From positions 1-6,160 of the forward strand of contig DAOVMB010000170.1 of NCBI GenBank assembly GCA_030630905.1: 6,160 nucleotides of DNA, written 5' to 3'. A program made the position numbers and the translations under genes. The stretch's first letter is position 1. Each line of letters starts with the position of its first letter. A model generated the notes under the pieces. That model saw nothing but the letters and a program-made list of their open reading frames with translations, was not told the DNA's origin and did no database searches. The stretch is from Sedimentisphaerales bacterium. Its GTDB lineage: Bacteria > Planctomycetota > Phycisphaerae > Sedimentisphaerales > Anaerobacaceae. Shown here piece after piece: positions 1 to 6,042 of this stretch.

Positions 1-636
1 CGAGTGGGCGTTGACTCCGACGTCATGCTTGACCGAGTTGTCCACGCGAACGGTCAGTATATGCCTGCCCGGCGTCAATAGATCGCTCAACTCGTGAATC
101 TGCGGCGTGCATAGGCTGTCCTGCATGCCGGCGGCGGTCCCGTCCACCCAGACTTTTGTTTCCCAGTGACACCGTTCCAGTAACAGCACGGTTCGTTTTC
201 CGCTCCAGCTTTCTGGGATATCGACCTGCCTCTGGTACCAGGCGGGCCCGACGTAATGTTTGACGGGAGTCAGCCAGAATGGAATCTTCACGGAGCCGGC
301 CTGCCTGTACTTCTCATATTTGTCCTCGGTGAACCATGACTTGTCTACGATCTGTCCGGTCCATTTCGTATCGACGGAGGGATCGTCGCCGTAGCCGTTC
401 TCAGCGGTCGAGCCGGGCAGTTTTATGCTATCGGGCAGTTTGCCGGCGTACCATTTATCCTGCTGCCCGACATCCTTCGGATCGAGTTTGAATGACCATT
501 GGCCCGCAAGAGAAATTGCGCTAAGCGCTGCTTTCGCGGCGACTTTTGAATCCGTTGCATTTCTGCAGCCGGGACACATTGCTATCGCTGTGGCCGCCGC
601 TATTGTGACTATTGATCTGATAACCTGGTACTTCAA
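1..636 (-). CDS. Exported GH2-like glycoside hydrolase, sugar-binding N-terminal part (3' end outside window)
   Basis: This is the first 212 codons of a larger protein whose C-terminal part lies beyond the left edge. The start is TTG at 636-634: a strong GGAGG lies 9 nt upstream and an in-frame TAA sits two codons before the TTG. The N-terminus is export-like: K2, R7, then a hydrophobic run (about residues 8-20) ending in AMCPGC. C21 or C24 might be lipidated, but the lipobox is not canonical, so a plain Sec signal is equally possible. Residues about 42-212 resemble a GH2 sugar-binding (galactose-binding-like, jelly-roll) domain: LAGQWSFKLDP near 41-51, VGPAWYQRQVDIP, LLLERCHWETKVWVDG, and LTPGRHILTVRVDN near the edge. 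The catalytic barrel is not in the window, so substrate and catalytic competence cannot be judged. It lies 42 nt after lacZ, probably in the same operon, so a linked role in glycan breakdown is inferred. Confidence 0.85.
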   Translation of the reverse strand, partial: MKYQVIRSIVTIAAATAIAMCPGCRNATDSKVAAKAALSAISLAGQWSFKLDPKDVGQQDKWYAGKLPDSIKLPGSTAENGYGDDPSVDTKWTGQIVDKSWFTEDKYEKYRQAGSVKIPFWLTPVKHYVGPAWYQRQVDIPESWSGKRTVLLLERCHWETKVWVDGTAAGMQDSLCTPQIHELSDLLTPGRHILTVRVDNSVKHDVGVNAHS

Positions 637-650
637 TTTCCGTTACCTCC
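634..650 (-). promoter_or_regulatory. Ribosome binding site and TTG start of the downstream GH2 gene
   Basis: On the minus strand GGAGG (646-650) is followed by 9 nt and then TTG (636-634). The in-frame triplets just before TTG are TAA CGG AAA, so the frame is closed upstream and no ATG or GTG could extend the gene. The first internal ATG is codon 20, which would remove the signal peptide. This supports TTG as the true initiator. Confidence 0.8.
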
Positions 651-661
651 GTGAGCGAAAT

Positions 662-678
662 GGTGTGCGGTGCACACC
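662..678 (-). other. Intergenic hairpin between lacZ and the downstream GH2 gene
   Basis: A perfect 7-bp inverted repeat, GGTGTGC (662-668) and GCACACC (672-678), is separated by 3 nt and abuts the lacZ TAG stop (679-681). No T-tract follows on the transcribed strand, so it is not a typical intrinsic terminator. It could protect the lacZ message from 3' exonucleases, act as a processing site, or tune expression of the second gene, whose Shine-Dalgarno lies 11 nt beyond it. The structure is seen directly; the roles are inferred. Confidence 0.5.
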
Positions 679-3600
679 CTACGGTACATCCACGGTCATG
701 CGTGCGACCGAATTGACATCGCCCATAGCCGGCGTATACGGCCGCAGCCGAAACCTGTAGCGTAAGGGCGGTTCGCGAACCGCCCCTACCGGCAGTGTAT
801 ATTCCGGATGCGTTCGGGCGCCCCAGCTATTGTCGCCGCCAACGCCCATCTGCTTGTAATCGAGGTTGACGGTTATTGTTTTTCGTCGCGGCAGCTCGTT
901 TGTGTGCGTGGCCTTTTCCAGATCGTCCATTGTGAACGGCCAGGCGCTCGCACTCAGTAGCGGCATACCGACAGCCAACAAACCAGCACCGTCTTTGTTG
1001 GTCAATGCCAGCCAGCGGACATCCGTTTTGTTTCCGGTCTCCTGTGGGCGAACGTACGGGTGGAAATTCTCTTCGACCGGTCCTGAATAAAGACCTACGG
1101 CTGAACCGGTTTTGCGGTCCCAATAGCTCTCGTTAGGGCCCCGGCCAAACCAGCTCATTGTGCTGAACTCGCCGGGTATTGCCATCTGCATTCCGAAACG
1201 CGGCAGATTGCGTGAAAGCTCGGCGCCCGGTTCGATACTGCCGGCGACGATTATATCGCCGCTGCCGAAGACGGTATAAATGGATGTATATTTCCAGTTC
1301 TCTCCGACTGGAATCGCAGCTACAGCAGTAACGCGTACAACCTGGGGCGAGATTTGTTCCGATGTCACCTTGCCGACCGTTCTGTCCCGGCCTGCACGGC
1401 GCCAGATGCCCAGACGCTGCGGCATTTTGTTGCCGTTGTCATTGTCTATCGGCGCCCGCCAGAAATTGGGAATAAGCGGCCCGGCGATCAATTCTTTGCC
1501 GCCGAACTTAAGCGACTCGATCGCTCCGCTTGATTTGCCAATGACAAGTTCAAAGTCCCTGCCCGTAATTCTCAGGACGGCGTCCAATTCTTGCAGCTTC
1601 AACGATGGCATAGCAGCAATATCAGCCGAAGGTGTCTGCGGAGTATCAAACGGAATCTCGAACTGCTCCCACGCTACCTCATGCCCTCGCGCGGCCCAGG
1701 GGGCATCATCGGCCAGAGCAAAGCTGATCTTCAGCAGGTATTCGGCGCCGGGTTGCAGGTTCGGTCTCTCGAACGGGATATTTATTTGTTTATCCTTGCC
1801 GGGAGCCATGGATAGTTTTGGCAACTTACCTTTCCGGATTATTTTTCCGTCTTCTGTCAATTCCCATAAGATGTCGACGAGATCGAGATCGGTAAAAACG
1901 TATTCGTTACGAATGCGAACACTACCGGCCGGAAGCTCGACAGGCGTAACGCTGATATGCTGGTAAACTTTCTTGACTTCATAGAGAGATGGATTGGGTC
2001 TGCGGTCAGGCTGGACCAGGCCGTTGCAGCAGAAATTGCCGTCGTTGGGATTGTCGCCGTAGTCGCCGCCGTAGGCCCAGAAATCCTTGCCGTCCTCGTC
2101 GGTTTTGCGTAGGCCCTGGTCAACCCAGTCCCAGATCGAGCCGCCCTGGAGCGCGGGGTATTGCTCGATTGCGTCCCAATAGTCCTGGAGGTTGCCGACG
2201 CTGTTGCCCATTGCGTGGGCGTATTCGCACATTATCAGGGGGCGCGTTGGTTCGGATTCGGCGTATCTGATGAGACCTTTGATTCCCATGTACATGGGAC
2301 AGTAGATGTCGGTGTTGGGGCCTTTGAGCGCACGTTCGTAGTGGACGGGGCGGGATGGATCGCGCTGCTTGATCCAGTCATAAGCGGCCTTGAAGTTCAC
2401 GCCGTCGCCTGCTTCGTTGCCCATCGACCAGATGATGATGCAAGGATGGTTCTTGTCTCGCTCGACCATGCGTCGCACGCGGTCGACATGGGCGTCGCGC
2501 CATTTCGGGTCTTTGGCCAGCGATTCGGCGCCGTAGCCCATGCCATGCGACTCGATGTTGGCTTCGTCGATGATGTAGAGACCGTATCGGTCGCAGAGAT
2601 CGTACCAGCGTGGGTCGTCGGGGTAGTGGCTGGTGCGGACGGTGTTGATGTTGAACTGCTTCATCAGTTTGATGTCGCGGGTCATGGATTCGAGTGAGAC
2701 GGTGTGCCCTGTTATTGGGTCGTGTTCATGGCGGTTGACGCCCTTGATGTAGATGGGTCGGCCGTTGACGAGCAGTTGGCCATTCTTGATTTCGACCTTT
2801 CGGAAACCGATGTTGTGGCTGAGGGCCTCTATGACGGCACCGTCGGGGCCGGTTAGCGCCAGGACAAGCTTGTAGAGGTTAGGGGTTTCAGCGGTCCATT
2901 TGTCAGGGTTTTTGAGTCTGATGGTGGGGGCGATTCGTGTCTTGCCGTTTGCGGGCAGTTCGATAGACTCGATAGCAATTGAGGCAATTTGTTTCTTGCC
3001 GCTGTCAAAGAGTGTTGCCTTCAGGCCGCATGTTGCGGCTTTCTCCGAGTAGTTGACCAGGTCGGCTTCGATTTTTATCGTGGCGTTGCAGTATCGGTCG
3101 TCGAGGTCGGTTTTGACGAAGAAGTCGCGGATGTGAAGCTCAGCGGCGGACCAGATGTAAACGTCCCGGAAGATTCCGCTGAGGCGCCAGAAGTCCTGAT
3201 CTTCGAGGTAGCTGCCGTCGCAGTGCTGGTAAACCTCAGCGGCCAGGACATTCCGGCCGGGGCTGAGATAGTTCGTGATGTTGAAGATGGCGGGCGTGCG
3301 GGAACCCTGGCTGTAGCCGACTTTCTCGCCGTTAATCCAGAGGTAGAAAGCCGAATCGACGCCTGCGAACTGGACGAAGATTTGCCGGGCCTTCCACGAT
3401 TGGGGCACGGCGAAGGTTGTTCGGTAGGAGCCGACCGGATTTCGCCATTTGTAAGTTGTGTACTGTTGGGGAGGATCGCCCATGACGCGCAGGGGGTCCT
3501 TCTTGAAGGGGTAGGGTATGTTGCTGTAAAGTGGGATGCCGTAGCCGTGCATCTGCCAGTTGGACGGAACGGGAATCTCGTCCCATTTGCTCACGTCATA

Positions 3601-3918
3601 CCTGGGCTTGTAGAAATCAACCGGCCGATCAGAGGGCTTGCCAGCCCACTTGAATTTCCACTTGCCGTTGAGTGACTTGTAGAACTTCGAGGCCTTACGC
3701 TCGCCGCGAACTGCTGCCCTGGTGTTCGGGTAGGGCACTAACGTACAATGTCCCGGCTCTTTGTTTAGGCCGATTACCTGCGGATCCTCCCAGTCGGGAA
3801 CTCCTATAGAAGTACTGCCGGATGCCGGCTTAGACTGCCCATAGGCTGTGGGCAGCAATACAATCAATACGGCAATCGCGCCGAACACTCGAAATAATAC
3901 ACACTTTGAACTTCGCAT
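679..3918 (-). CDS. lacZ: Secreted LacZ-type beta-galactosidase, glycoside hydrolase family 2
   Basis: It hydrolyses terminal beta-D-galactosides by a retaining two-glutamate mechanism. The 1079 residues compare with about 1020 in E. coli LacZ. The excess includes a Sec signal peptide (hydrophobic about 8-22, likely cut at AYG|QS, residue 27). The E. coli enzyme has no such signal, so export to the periplasm or beyond is inferred. Domains in order: sugar-binding jelly roll about 75-258 (with DGSYLEDQDFWRLSGIFRDV), Ig-like 260-372, TIM barrel 374-665, second Ig-like about 680-756, and beta-galactosidase small-chain domain 780-1066. Visible key residues are H398 in NRHEHDP, H431 in SHYP, E456 and H458 of DEANIESHGM (magnesium ligands), acid/base E502 in GNEAG, nucleophile E565 in CEYAHAMGNS, and W1032 matching E. 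coli W999. The ATG is preceded by AAGGAG (3926-3931) with 7-nt spacing. Near the C-terminus a palindromic repeat is read in frame (residues about 1044-1052). The upstream promoter was not identified. Substrate could be galactans or galactosylated glycans rather than lactose. Confidence 0.96.
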   Translation of the reverse strand: MRSSKCVLFRVFGAIAVLIVLLPTAYGQSKPASGSTSIGVPDWEDPQVIGLNKEPGHCTLVPYPNTRAAVRGERKASKFYKSLNGKWKFKWAGKPSDRPVDFYKPRYDVSKWDEIPVPSNWQMHGYGIPLYSNIPYPFKKDPLRVMGDPPQQYTTYKWRNPVGSYRTTFAVPQSWKARQIFVQFAGVDSAFYLWINGEKVGYSQGSRTPAIFNITNYLSPGRNVLAAEVYQHCDGSYLEDQDFWRLSGIFRDVYIWSAAELHIRDFFVKTDLDDRYCNATIKIEADLVNYSEKAATCGLKATLFDSGKKQIASIAIESIELPANGKTRIAPTIRLKNPDKWTAETPNLYKLVLALTGPDGAVIEALSHNIGFRKVEIKNGQLLVNGRPIYIKGVNRHEHDPITGHTVSLESMTRDIKLMKQFNINTVRTSHYPDDPRWYDLCDRYGLYIIDEANIESHGMGYGAESLAKDPKWRDAHVDRVRRMVERDKNHPCIIIWSMGNEAGDGVNFKAAYDWIKQRDPSRPVHYERALKGPNTDIYCPMYMGIKGLIRYAESEPTRPLIMCEYAHAMGNSVGNLQDYWDAIEQYPALQGGSIWDWVDQGLRKTDEDGKDFWAYGGDYGDNPNDGNFCCNGLVQPDRRPNPSLYEVKKVYQHISVTPVELPAGSVRIRNEYVFTDLDLVDILWELTEDGKIIRKGKLPKLSMAPGKDKQINIPFERPNLQPGAEYLLKISFALADDAPWAARGHEVAWEQFEIPFDTPQTPSADIAAMPSLKLQELDAVLRITGRDFELVIGKSSGAIESLKFGGKELIAGPLIPNFWRAPIDNDNGNKMPQRLGIWRRAGRDRTVGKVTSEQISPQVVRVTAVAAIPVGENWKYTSIYTVFGSGDIIVAGSIEPGAELSRNLPRFGMQMAIPGEFSTMSWFGRGPNESYWDRKTGSAVGLYSGPVEENFHPYVRPQETGNKTDVRWLALTNKDGAGLLAVGMPLLSASAWPFTMDDLEKATHTNELPRRKTITVNLDYKQMGVGGDNSWGARTHPEYTLPVGAVREPPLRYRFRLRPYTPAMGDVNSVARMTVDVP
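762..789. repeat. REP-like palindromic element embedded in lacZ
   Basis: Positions 766-785 form a perfect 20-bp palindrome with half-site GGGCGGTTCG. The flanks GTA (762-764) and TAC (787-789) also pair, after one mismatch at 765/786. The sequence resembles the GTAGGGGCGGTTCG-type dispersed palindromes that I recall from many bacterial genomes; only this copy is in the window. It lies inside lacZ and is translated as VGAVREPPL. In E. coli LacZ only about four residues separate the matching strands, so roughly six extra residues here are best explained by insertion of the element. Confidence 0.75.
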
Positions 3919-4124
3919 CTTTTTTCTCCTTCAATTGTGGGCATAATTCCGTCGCTGTTTTTATTTGTCTGCTCAAGGGTTTTCTTAGCCCCCTCGGGCG
4001 TGCAGAAGTAATGAACTCCGATATAACAATTCTGCTCGCTGAATGGAATGGCTGCCGCCGAGCCGATTCCGCTATTGGCGCCCGTTACCAAGACCCTCCT
4101 GCCCTTGAGGTCTTCGCAGATCAT
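3864..4124 (-). pseudogene. Truncated short-chain dehydrogenase/reductase (N-terminal remnant)
   Basis: The frame opens with ATG at 4124, preceded by AGAGGA (4134-4139) at 9-nt spacing. It encodes a clear SDR beginning: DLKGRRVLVTGANSGIGSAA, carrying the TGxxxGxG dinucleotide-binding motif at residues 14-21, then a second beta strand (YIGVHYF) and an EGAKKTLEQ helix. Similarity to an SDR fades at about residue 60 (near 3945). A typical SDR has about 250 residues with the YxxxK active site, which is missing. The remaining frame (PTIEGEKRCE onward) is just lacZ leader and early lacZ read in another frame, ending at 3864 and overlapping lacZ by 55 nt. It is most likely a decayed gene whose 3' part was lost when the lacZ region was joined here. 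A residual role as a translated leader for lacZ is possible but unproven. An 86-residue product could not be a working dehydrogenase. Confidence 0.7.
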
Positions 4125-4165
4125 TTTGGGATTTCCTCTGCGCTTTGTTATTAATCAATAATCGG

Positions 4166-4188
4166 AACCTTCGGTAAAACCGCAGGTT
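4166..4188. other. Hairpin between trxA and the SDR remnant, possible terminator
   Basis: Arms AACCT-t-CGGT (4166-4175) and ACCG-c-AGGTT (4179-4188) form nine base pairs with one mismatch and a 3-nt loop. On the minus strand the sequence after it is AT-rich but lacks a real T-run; on the plus strand a T-rich stretch (ATGTATTTTGTTT) follows. It may help end trxA transcription together with the hairpin nearer trxA, or end plus-strand transcripts. No protein-binding role can be assigned. Confidence 0.4.
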
Positions 4189-4225
4189 ATGTATTTTGTT
4201 TATTGGCTGGAAGTCGGATATGATA

Positions 4226-4247
4226 AAACACTTTGCCCTTTCAAAGT
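4226..4247 (-). terminator. Weak candidate intrinsic terminator of trxA
   Basis: On the minus strand ACTTTG (4247-4242) pairs with CAAAGT (4235-4230) around a 6-nt loop, followed by GTTTTATC. The stem overlaps the trxA stop codon (4241-4243). It is short, AT-rich, and has only four consecutive T, so termination may be partial. Confidence 0.4.
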
Positions 4248-4567
4248 AACTCGTCGATTGCTTCGGCGAGGTCCTTTTTGCTGGTCAAACCCACCCATTT
4301 TTTCTGAACCTGCCCATCCTTAAAGAGGATAATCGTCGGTATCGCACTTATACCGAACTCCATAGCGCTATCACGAGCTTCATCGGTATCAAGCCTGCAG
4401 ATTTTAGCCTTGTCCGCGTATTCGTCGGCAAGTTCCTGGATGATAGGAGCTATCATCCTGCAGGGTCCACACCAGGGCGCCCAGAAATCAACGAGTACCG
4501 GAACATCAGAATTGTGAACAGTCTTGTCAAAAGTAGCATCGTTCAGTTTAATTTCACTACCAGCCAT
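4241..4567 (-). CDS. trxA: Thioredoxin
   Basis: A small cytoplasmic dithiol oxidoreductase of 108 residues, the normal length for bacterial thioredoxin 1. It passes electrons from thioredoxin reductase to disulfides in target proteins such as ribonucleotide reductase or peroxiredoxins. The active site is the canonical WCGPC (W32, C33, C36), preceded by the DFWAPW strand. The buried aspartate is D27 and the conserved cis-proline is P77 in SAIPT. The C-terminal FKDGQ and VGLTSKKDLAEAIDELL complete the fold. One extra cysteine, C57, lies at a core beta strand. The start is ATG at 4567 with AAAGGA (4575-4580) 7 nt upstream. Its reductase, trxB, lies 158 nt upstream on the same strand, but a terminator-like hairpin and a strong promoter in between suggest trxA has its own transcript. 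Confidence 0.97.
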   Translation of the reverse strand: MAGSEIKLNDATFDKTVHNSDVPVLVDFWAPWCGPCRMIAPIIQELADEYADKAKICRLDTDEARDSAMEFGISAIPTIILFKDGQVQKKWVGLTSKKDLAEAIDELL

Positions 4568-4638
4568 TACTTTATCCTTTCAACCAAAATTTTGCAGCGA
4601 ATTACTGTCCGGCCGTAATGCCGGTTTATCCGACCGTC

Positions 4639-4667
4639 ATAATACCCGGTTTAATCGACCTCGTCAA
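4639..4667 (-). promoter_or_regulatory. Sigma-70-type promoter for trxA
   Basis: On the minus strand TTGACG (4667-4662) and TATTAT (4644-4639) are separated by exactly 17 nt, each one mismatch from the sigma-70 consensus. Transcription would begin near 4632, giving a 5' leader of about 65 nt. The leader contains an ATTAC/GTAAT dyad (4601-4619) around a GGCC core. The position between the trxB hairpin and trxA makes this a convincing promoter; activity is inferred from sequence only. Confidence 0.75.
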
Positions 4668-4678
4668 CGAAGAAGCTG

Positions 4679-4709
4679 AAAACCGAAAAATTGTTGTGCT
4701 AATTTCCGG
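4679..4709 (-). terminator. Candidate intrinsic terminator of trxB
   Basis: On the minus strand CCGGAAATT (4709-4701) can pair with AATTTTTCGG (4692-4683) across an 8-nt loop, with one G-T pair and one bulged T. TTTTC (4682-4678) follows immediately. The hairpin starts 16 nt after the trxB stop and ends just before the trxA promoter, which fits a terminator separating the two genes. The stem is imperfect, so read-through is possible. Confidence 0.45.
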
Positions 4710-4725
4710 ATTTTCTTTTTGGATT

Positions 4726-5715
4726 TTACCATCCGCCCGGCTGAAGTACATCGGTGACCGGTTCGTTCCACCAGTTCGGGTCCCGGAAGTACTGCTTGAG
4801 CATCATAGCAGCGACGACACCGTCGCCAACGGCCGTGGCCAGTTGCATGGCCGCTCCGATTCTGCAATCGCCCGCCACAAACACGCCGGGTACGTTCGTG
4901 CGAAGATACGCGCAGTCGCACTTGATGAACTCTTGTTCGGTCAGCTCCACGAAACCTTTCAGAAATCCGGTGTTCGGTTCCATGCCGACGAATACGAACA
5001 CGCCGTCGCATGCATAATCTTCTTCTTTATTGCTTTTGACATTTTTCAGCTTGACCGATTGGACTTTACCCTCGCCCTGGATTGCGGTGGCGATGGTGCT
5101 GTACTTGATTATCAGATTCGAGTTCGGTTCGTTGGCTTTTTGCAGCAGCTCCTCGGCGAGAATCCTCGCGGCGCGGAATTCGTCCCTGCGGTGTATCATC
5201 GTGACCTTCTCGGCGAATTTGGCTATGTGCAGCGTTTCTTCCACCGCCGTATTGCCTCCACCGACGGCGACGACGTGTTTTCCCTTGAAGAAAGGCGCAT
5301 CGCAGGTCCCGCAGTAGCTGACGCCCGAACCGCGAAACTCGTCTTCGCCTGGGACACCGAGTTTGCGATAGTCGCTGCCCGGGGCTAAAATGACGGTCCT
5401 CGCGATGTGTTTATCTTTGTCGCAATGGACGGCGATCTTGCCGTCTTTGAGTTTTTCCAGGCCGGTTACCTCGCCGCCGGTCTTTATCTCGGCGCCAAAC
5501 GTCTGGGCCTGTTTTTGCAACTGTTCGATCAGGCCCGGCCCGTCGATGCGCTCGATGCCGGGATAGTTTTCTATTCTGTCCGTATTGTTGATCTGCCCGC
5601 CCGGCATGAATTTCTCAAGAACCAGGGTTTTCAGCCTGTCGCGGGAGGTATAAAGAGCCGCCGCCAAACCCGCCGGCCCGGCGCCAACGATAATGCAATC
5701 GTAATTTTCTGACAT
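4726..5715 (-). CDS. trxB: Thioredoxin reductase, NADPH-dependent FAD flavoprotein
   Basis: It transfers electrons from NADPH through FAD and a redox-active cysteine pair to thioredoxin in the cytoplasm. The 329 residues are slightly longer than the usual 310-320. The FAD-binding motif GAGPAG is at 11-16, with GGQINNTDRIENYPG at 39-53 typical of low-molecular-weight TrxB. The redox pair is C135-G-T-C138; the more usual motif is CATC or CAVC. The NADPH-binding motif is GGGNTAVEE (152-160), followed by HRRDEFRA (175-182), whose arginines mark NADPH preference. The C-terminal FAD motif is FVAGDC (279-284). The extra tail ends in a tryptophan-rich stretch (NWWNEPVTDVLQPGGW). ATG at 5715 is preceded by AAGGA (5724-5728) at 8-nt spacing. 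The next gene in transcription order is trxA, its expected partner. Ferredoxin- or ferric-reductase-like relatives are less likely because both the CxxC pair and HRRxxFR are present. Confidence 0.96.
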   Translation of the reverse strand: MSENYDCIIVGAGPAGLAAALYTSRDRLKTLVLEKFMPGGQINNTDRIENYPGIERIDGPGLIEQLQKQAQTFGAEIKTGGEVTGLEKLKDGKIAVHCDKDKHIARTVILAPGSDYRKLGVPGEDEFRGSGVSYCGTCDAPFFKGKHVVAVGGGNTAVEETLHIAKFAEKVTMIHRRDEFRAARILAEELLQKANEPNSNLIIKYSTIATAIQGEGKVQSVKLKNVKSNKEEDYACDGVFVFVGMEPNTGFLKGFVELTEQEFIKCDCAYLRTNVPGVFVAGDCRIGAAMQLATAVGDGVVAAMMLKQYFRDPNWWNEPVTDVLQPGGW

Positions 5716-5731
5716 AACAAGTGTCCTTTAT

Positions 5732-5747
5732 GAAGTTCCTAAACTTC
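5732..5747 (-). promoter_or_regulatory. Small hairpin or dyad just upstream of the trxB ribosome binding site
   Basis: GAAGTT (5732-5737) and AACTTC (5742-5747) form a perfect 6-bp dyad with a 4-nt spacer, ending 3 nt before the AAGGA Shine-Dalgarno of trxB. It could be an operator half-site pair or a leader hairpin affecting translation. There is no T-tract, so it is not a terminator. The 105-nt gap around it (5716-5820) is AT-rich and shows no convincing -35/-10 pair. Confidence 0.3.
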
Positions 5748-5820
5748 TGTAGAAATATTTTGGATTTCTTCCTCTTTTACTTCCTGTATCTGGTCGAGTT
5801 GTAGACTGAAGCGGTTGTTT

Positions 5821-6042
5821 TTATACGGCGTAGCTTAAGACTTCAAGTTCCGCGGTTGTATCAATGTTATCCAGGATGCCGTCCACTTTTTCCATAACTG
5901 CATCTTCAATCACATATTCGTTACAATTCTGACACTGCAAGACAGGCAATCCCTTGATAATAACAATGCAGTCATAGCTGACCTTAAATGGCAGATTGGT
6001 GACGAGCTTCTCTAAGCTTCCTCCGCAATTATGACAAATCAT
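5821..6042 (-). CDS. YgiT/MqsA-type zinc-finger antitoxin, short form
   Basis: A 73-residue protein with two CxxC knuckles, C3-H-N-C6 and C37-Q-N-C40, about 30 residues apart. This is the pattern of the zinc-binding N-terminal domain of MqsA/YgiT antitoxins. The intervening strands include VIIKGLPVLQCQNC, and the ending AELEVLSYAV is typical of the short family. Full-length MqsA continues into a helix-turn-helix DNA-binding domain, which is absent here, so toxin binding is expected but DNA-binding autoregulation is not evident. I place the start at 6042 because GAGGAG (6049-6054) lies 6 nt upstream and the CxxC begins at residue 3; an in-frame ATG at 6075 would add 11 residues without its own ribosome site and lies inside the upstream gene. 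The start overlaps the stop of that upstream gene (ATGA), suggesting coupled translation. The antitoxin role is inferred from family and pairing. Confidence 0.85.
   Translation of the reverse strand: MICHNCGGSLEKLVTNLPFKVSYDCIVIIKGLPVLQCQNCNEYVIEDAVMEKVDGILDNIDTTAELEVLSYAV

Noticed and set aside
425..760. Open frame on the plus strand spanning the lacZ-GH2 junction
   Set aside because: It covers the start of the GH2 gene, the intergenic hairpin and the lacZ end in antisense; no ribosome site or homology is apparent.
1280..1966. Open frame of 228 codons on the plus strand opposite lacZ
   Set aside because: Antisense to well-conserved lacZ domains, low-complexity composition and no protein family signature.
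2989..3675. Second 228-codon open frame on the plus strand opposite lacZ
   Set aside because: A mirror of the lacZ sugar-binding and Ig-like regions; valine- and glycine-rich without recognisable motifs.
3919..4121. A dedicated promoter for lacZ within the SDR remnant
   Set aside because: Several TTG- and TAT-rich hexamers occur on the minus strand, but none pairs at 16-18 nt spacing with reasonable matches to both boxes.
4618..5388. Long open frame of 256 codons on the plus strand opposite trxB
   Set aside because: It lies antisense to a clear trxB, has no recognisable domain and no convincing ribosome site, and is explained by trxB codon composition.
5745..5825. Minus-strand stretch after the antitoxin reading YKNNRFSLQLDQIQEVKEEE and onward to a stop
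   Set aside because: It looks protein-like but has no start codon after the preceding in-frame stop, and the antitoxin already ends with a typical C-terminus. A remnant of a lost gene is possible but cannot be supported.
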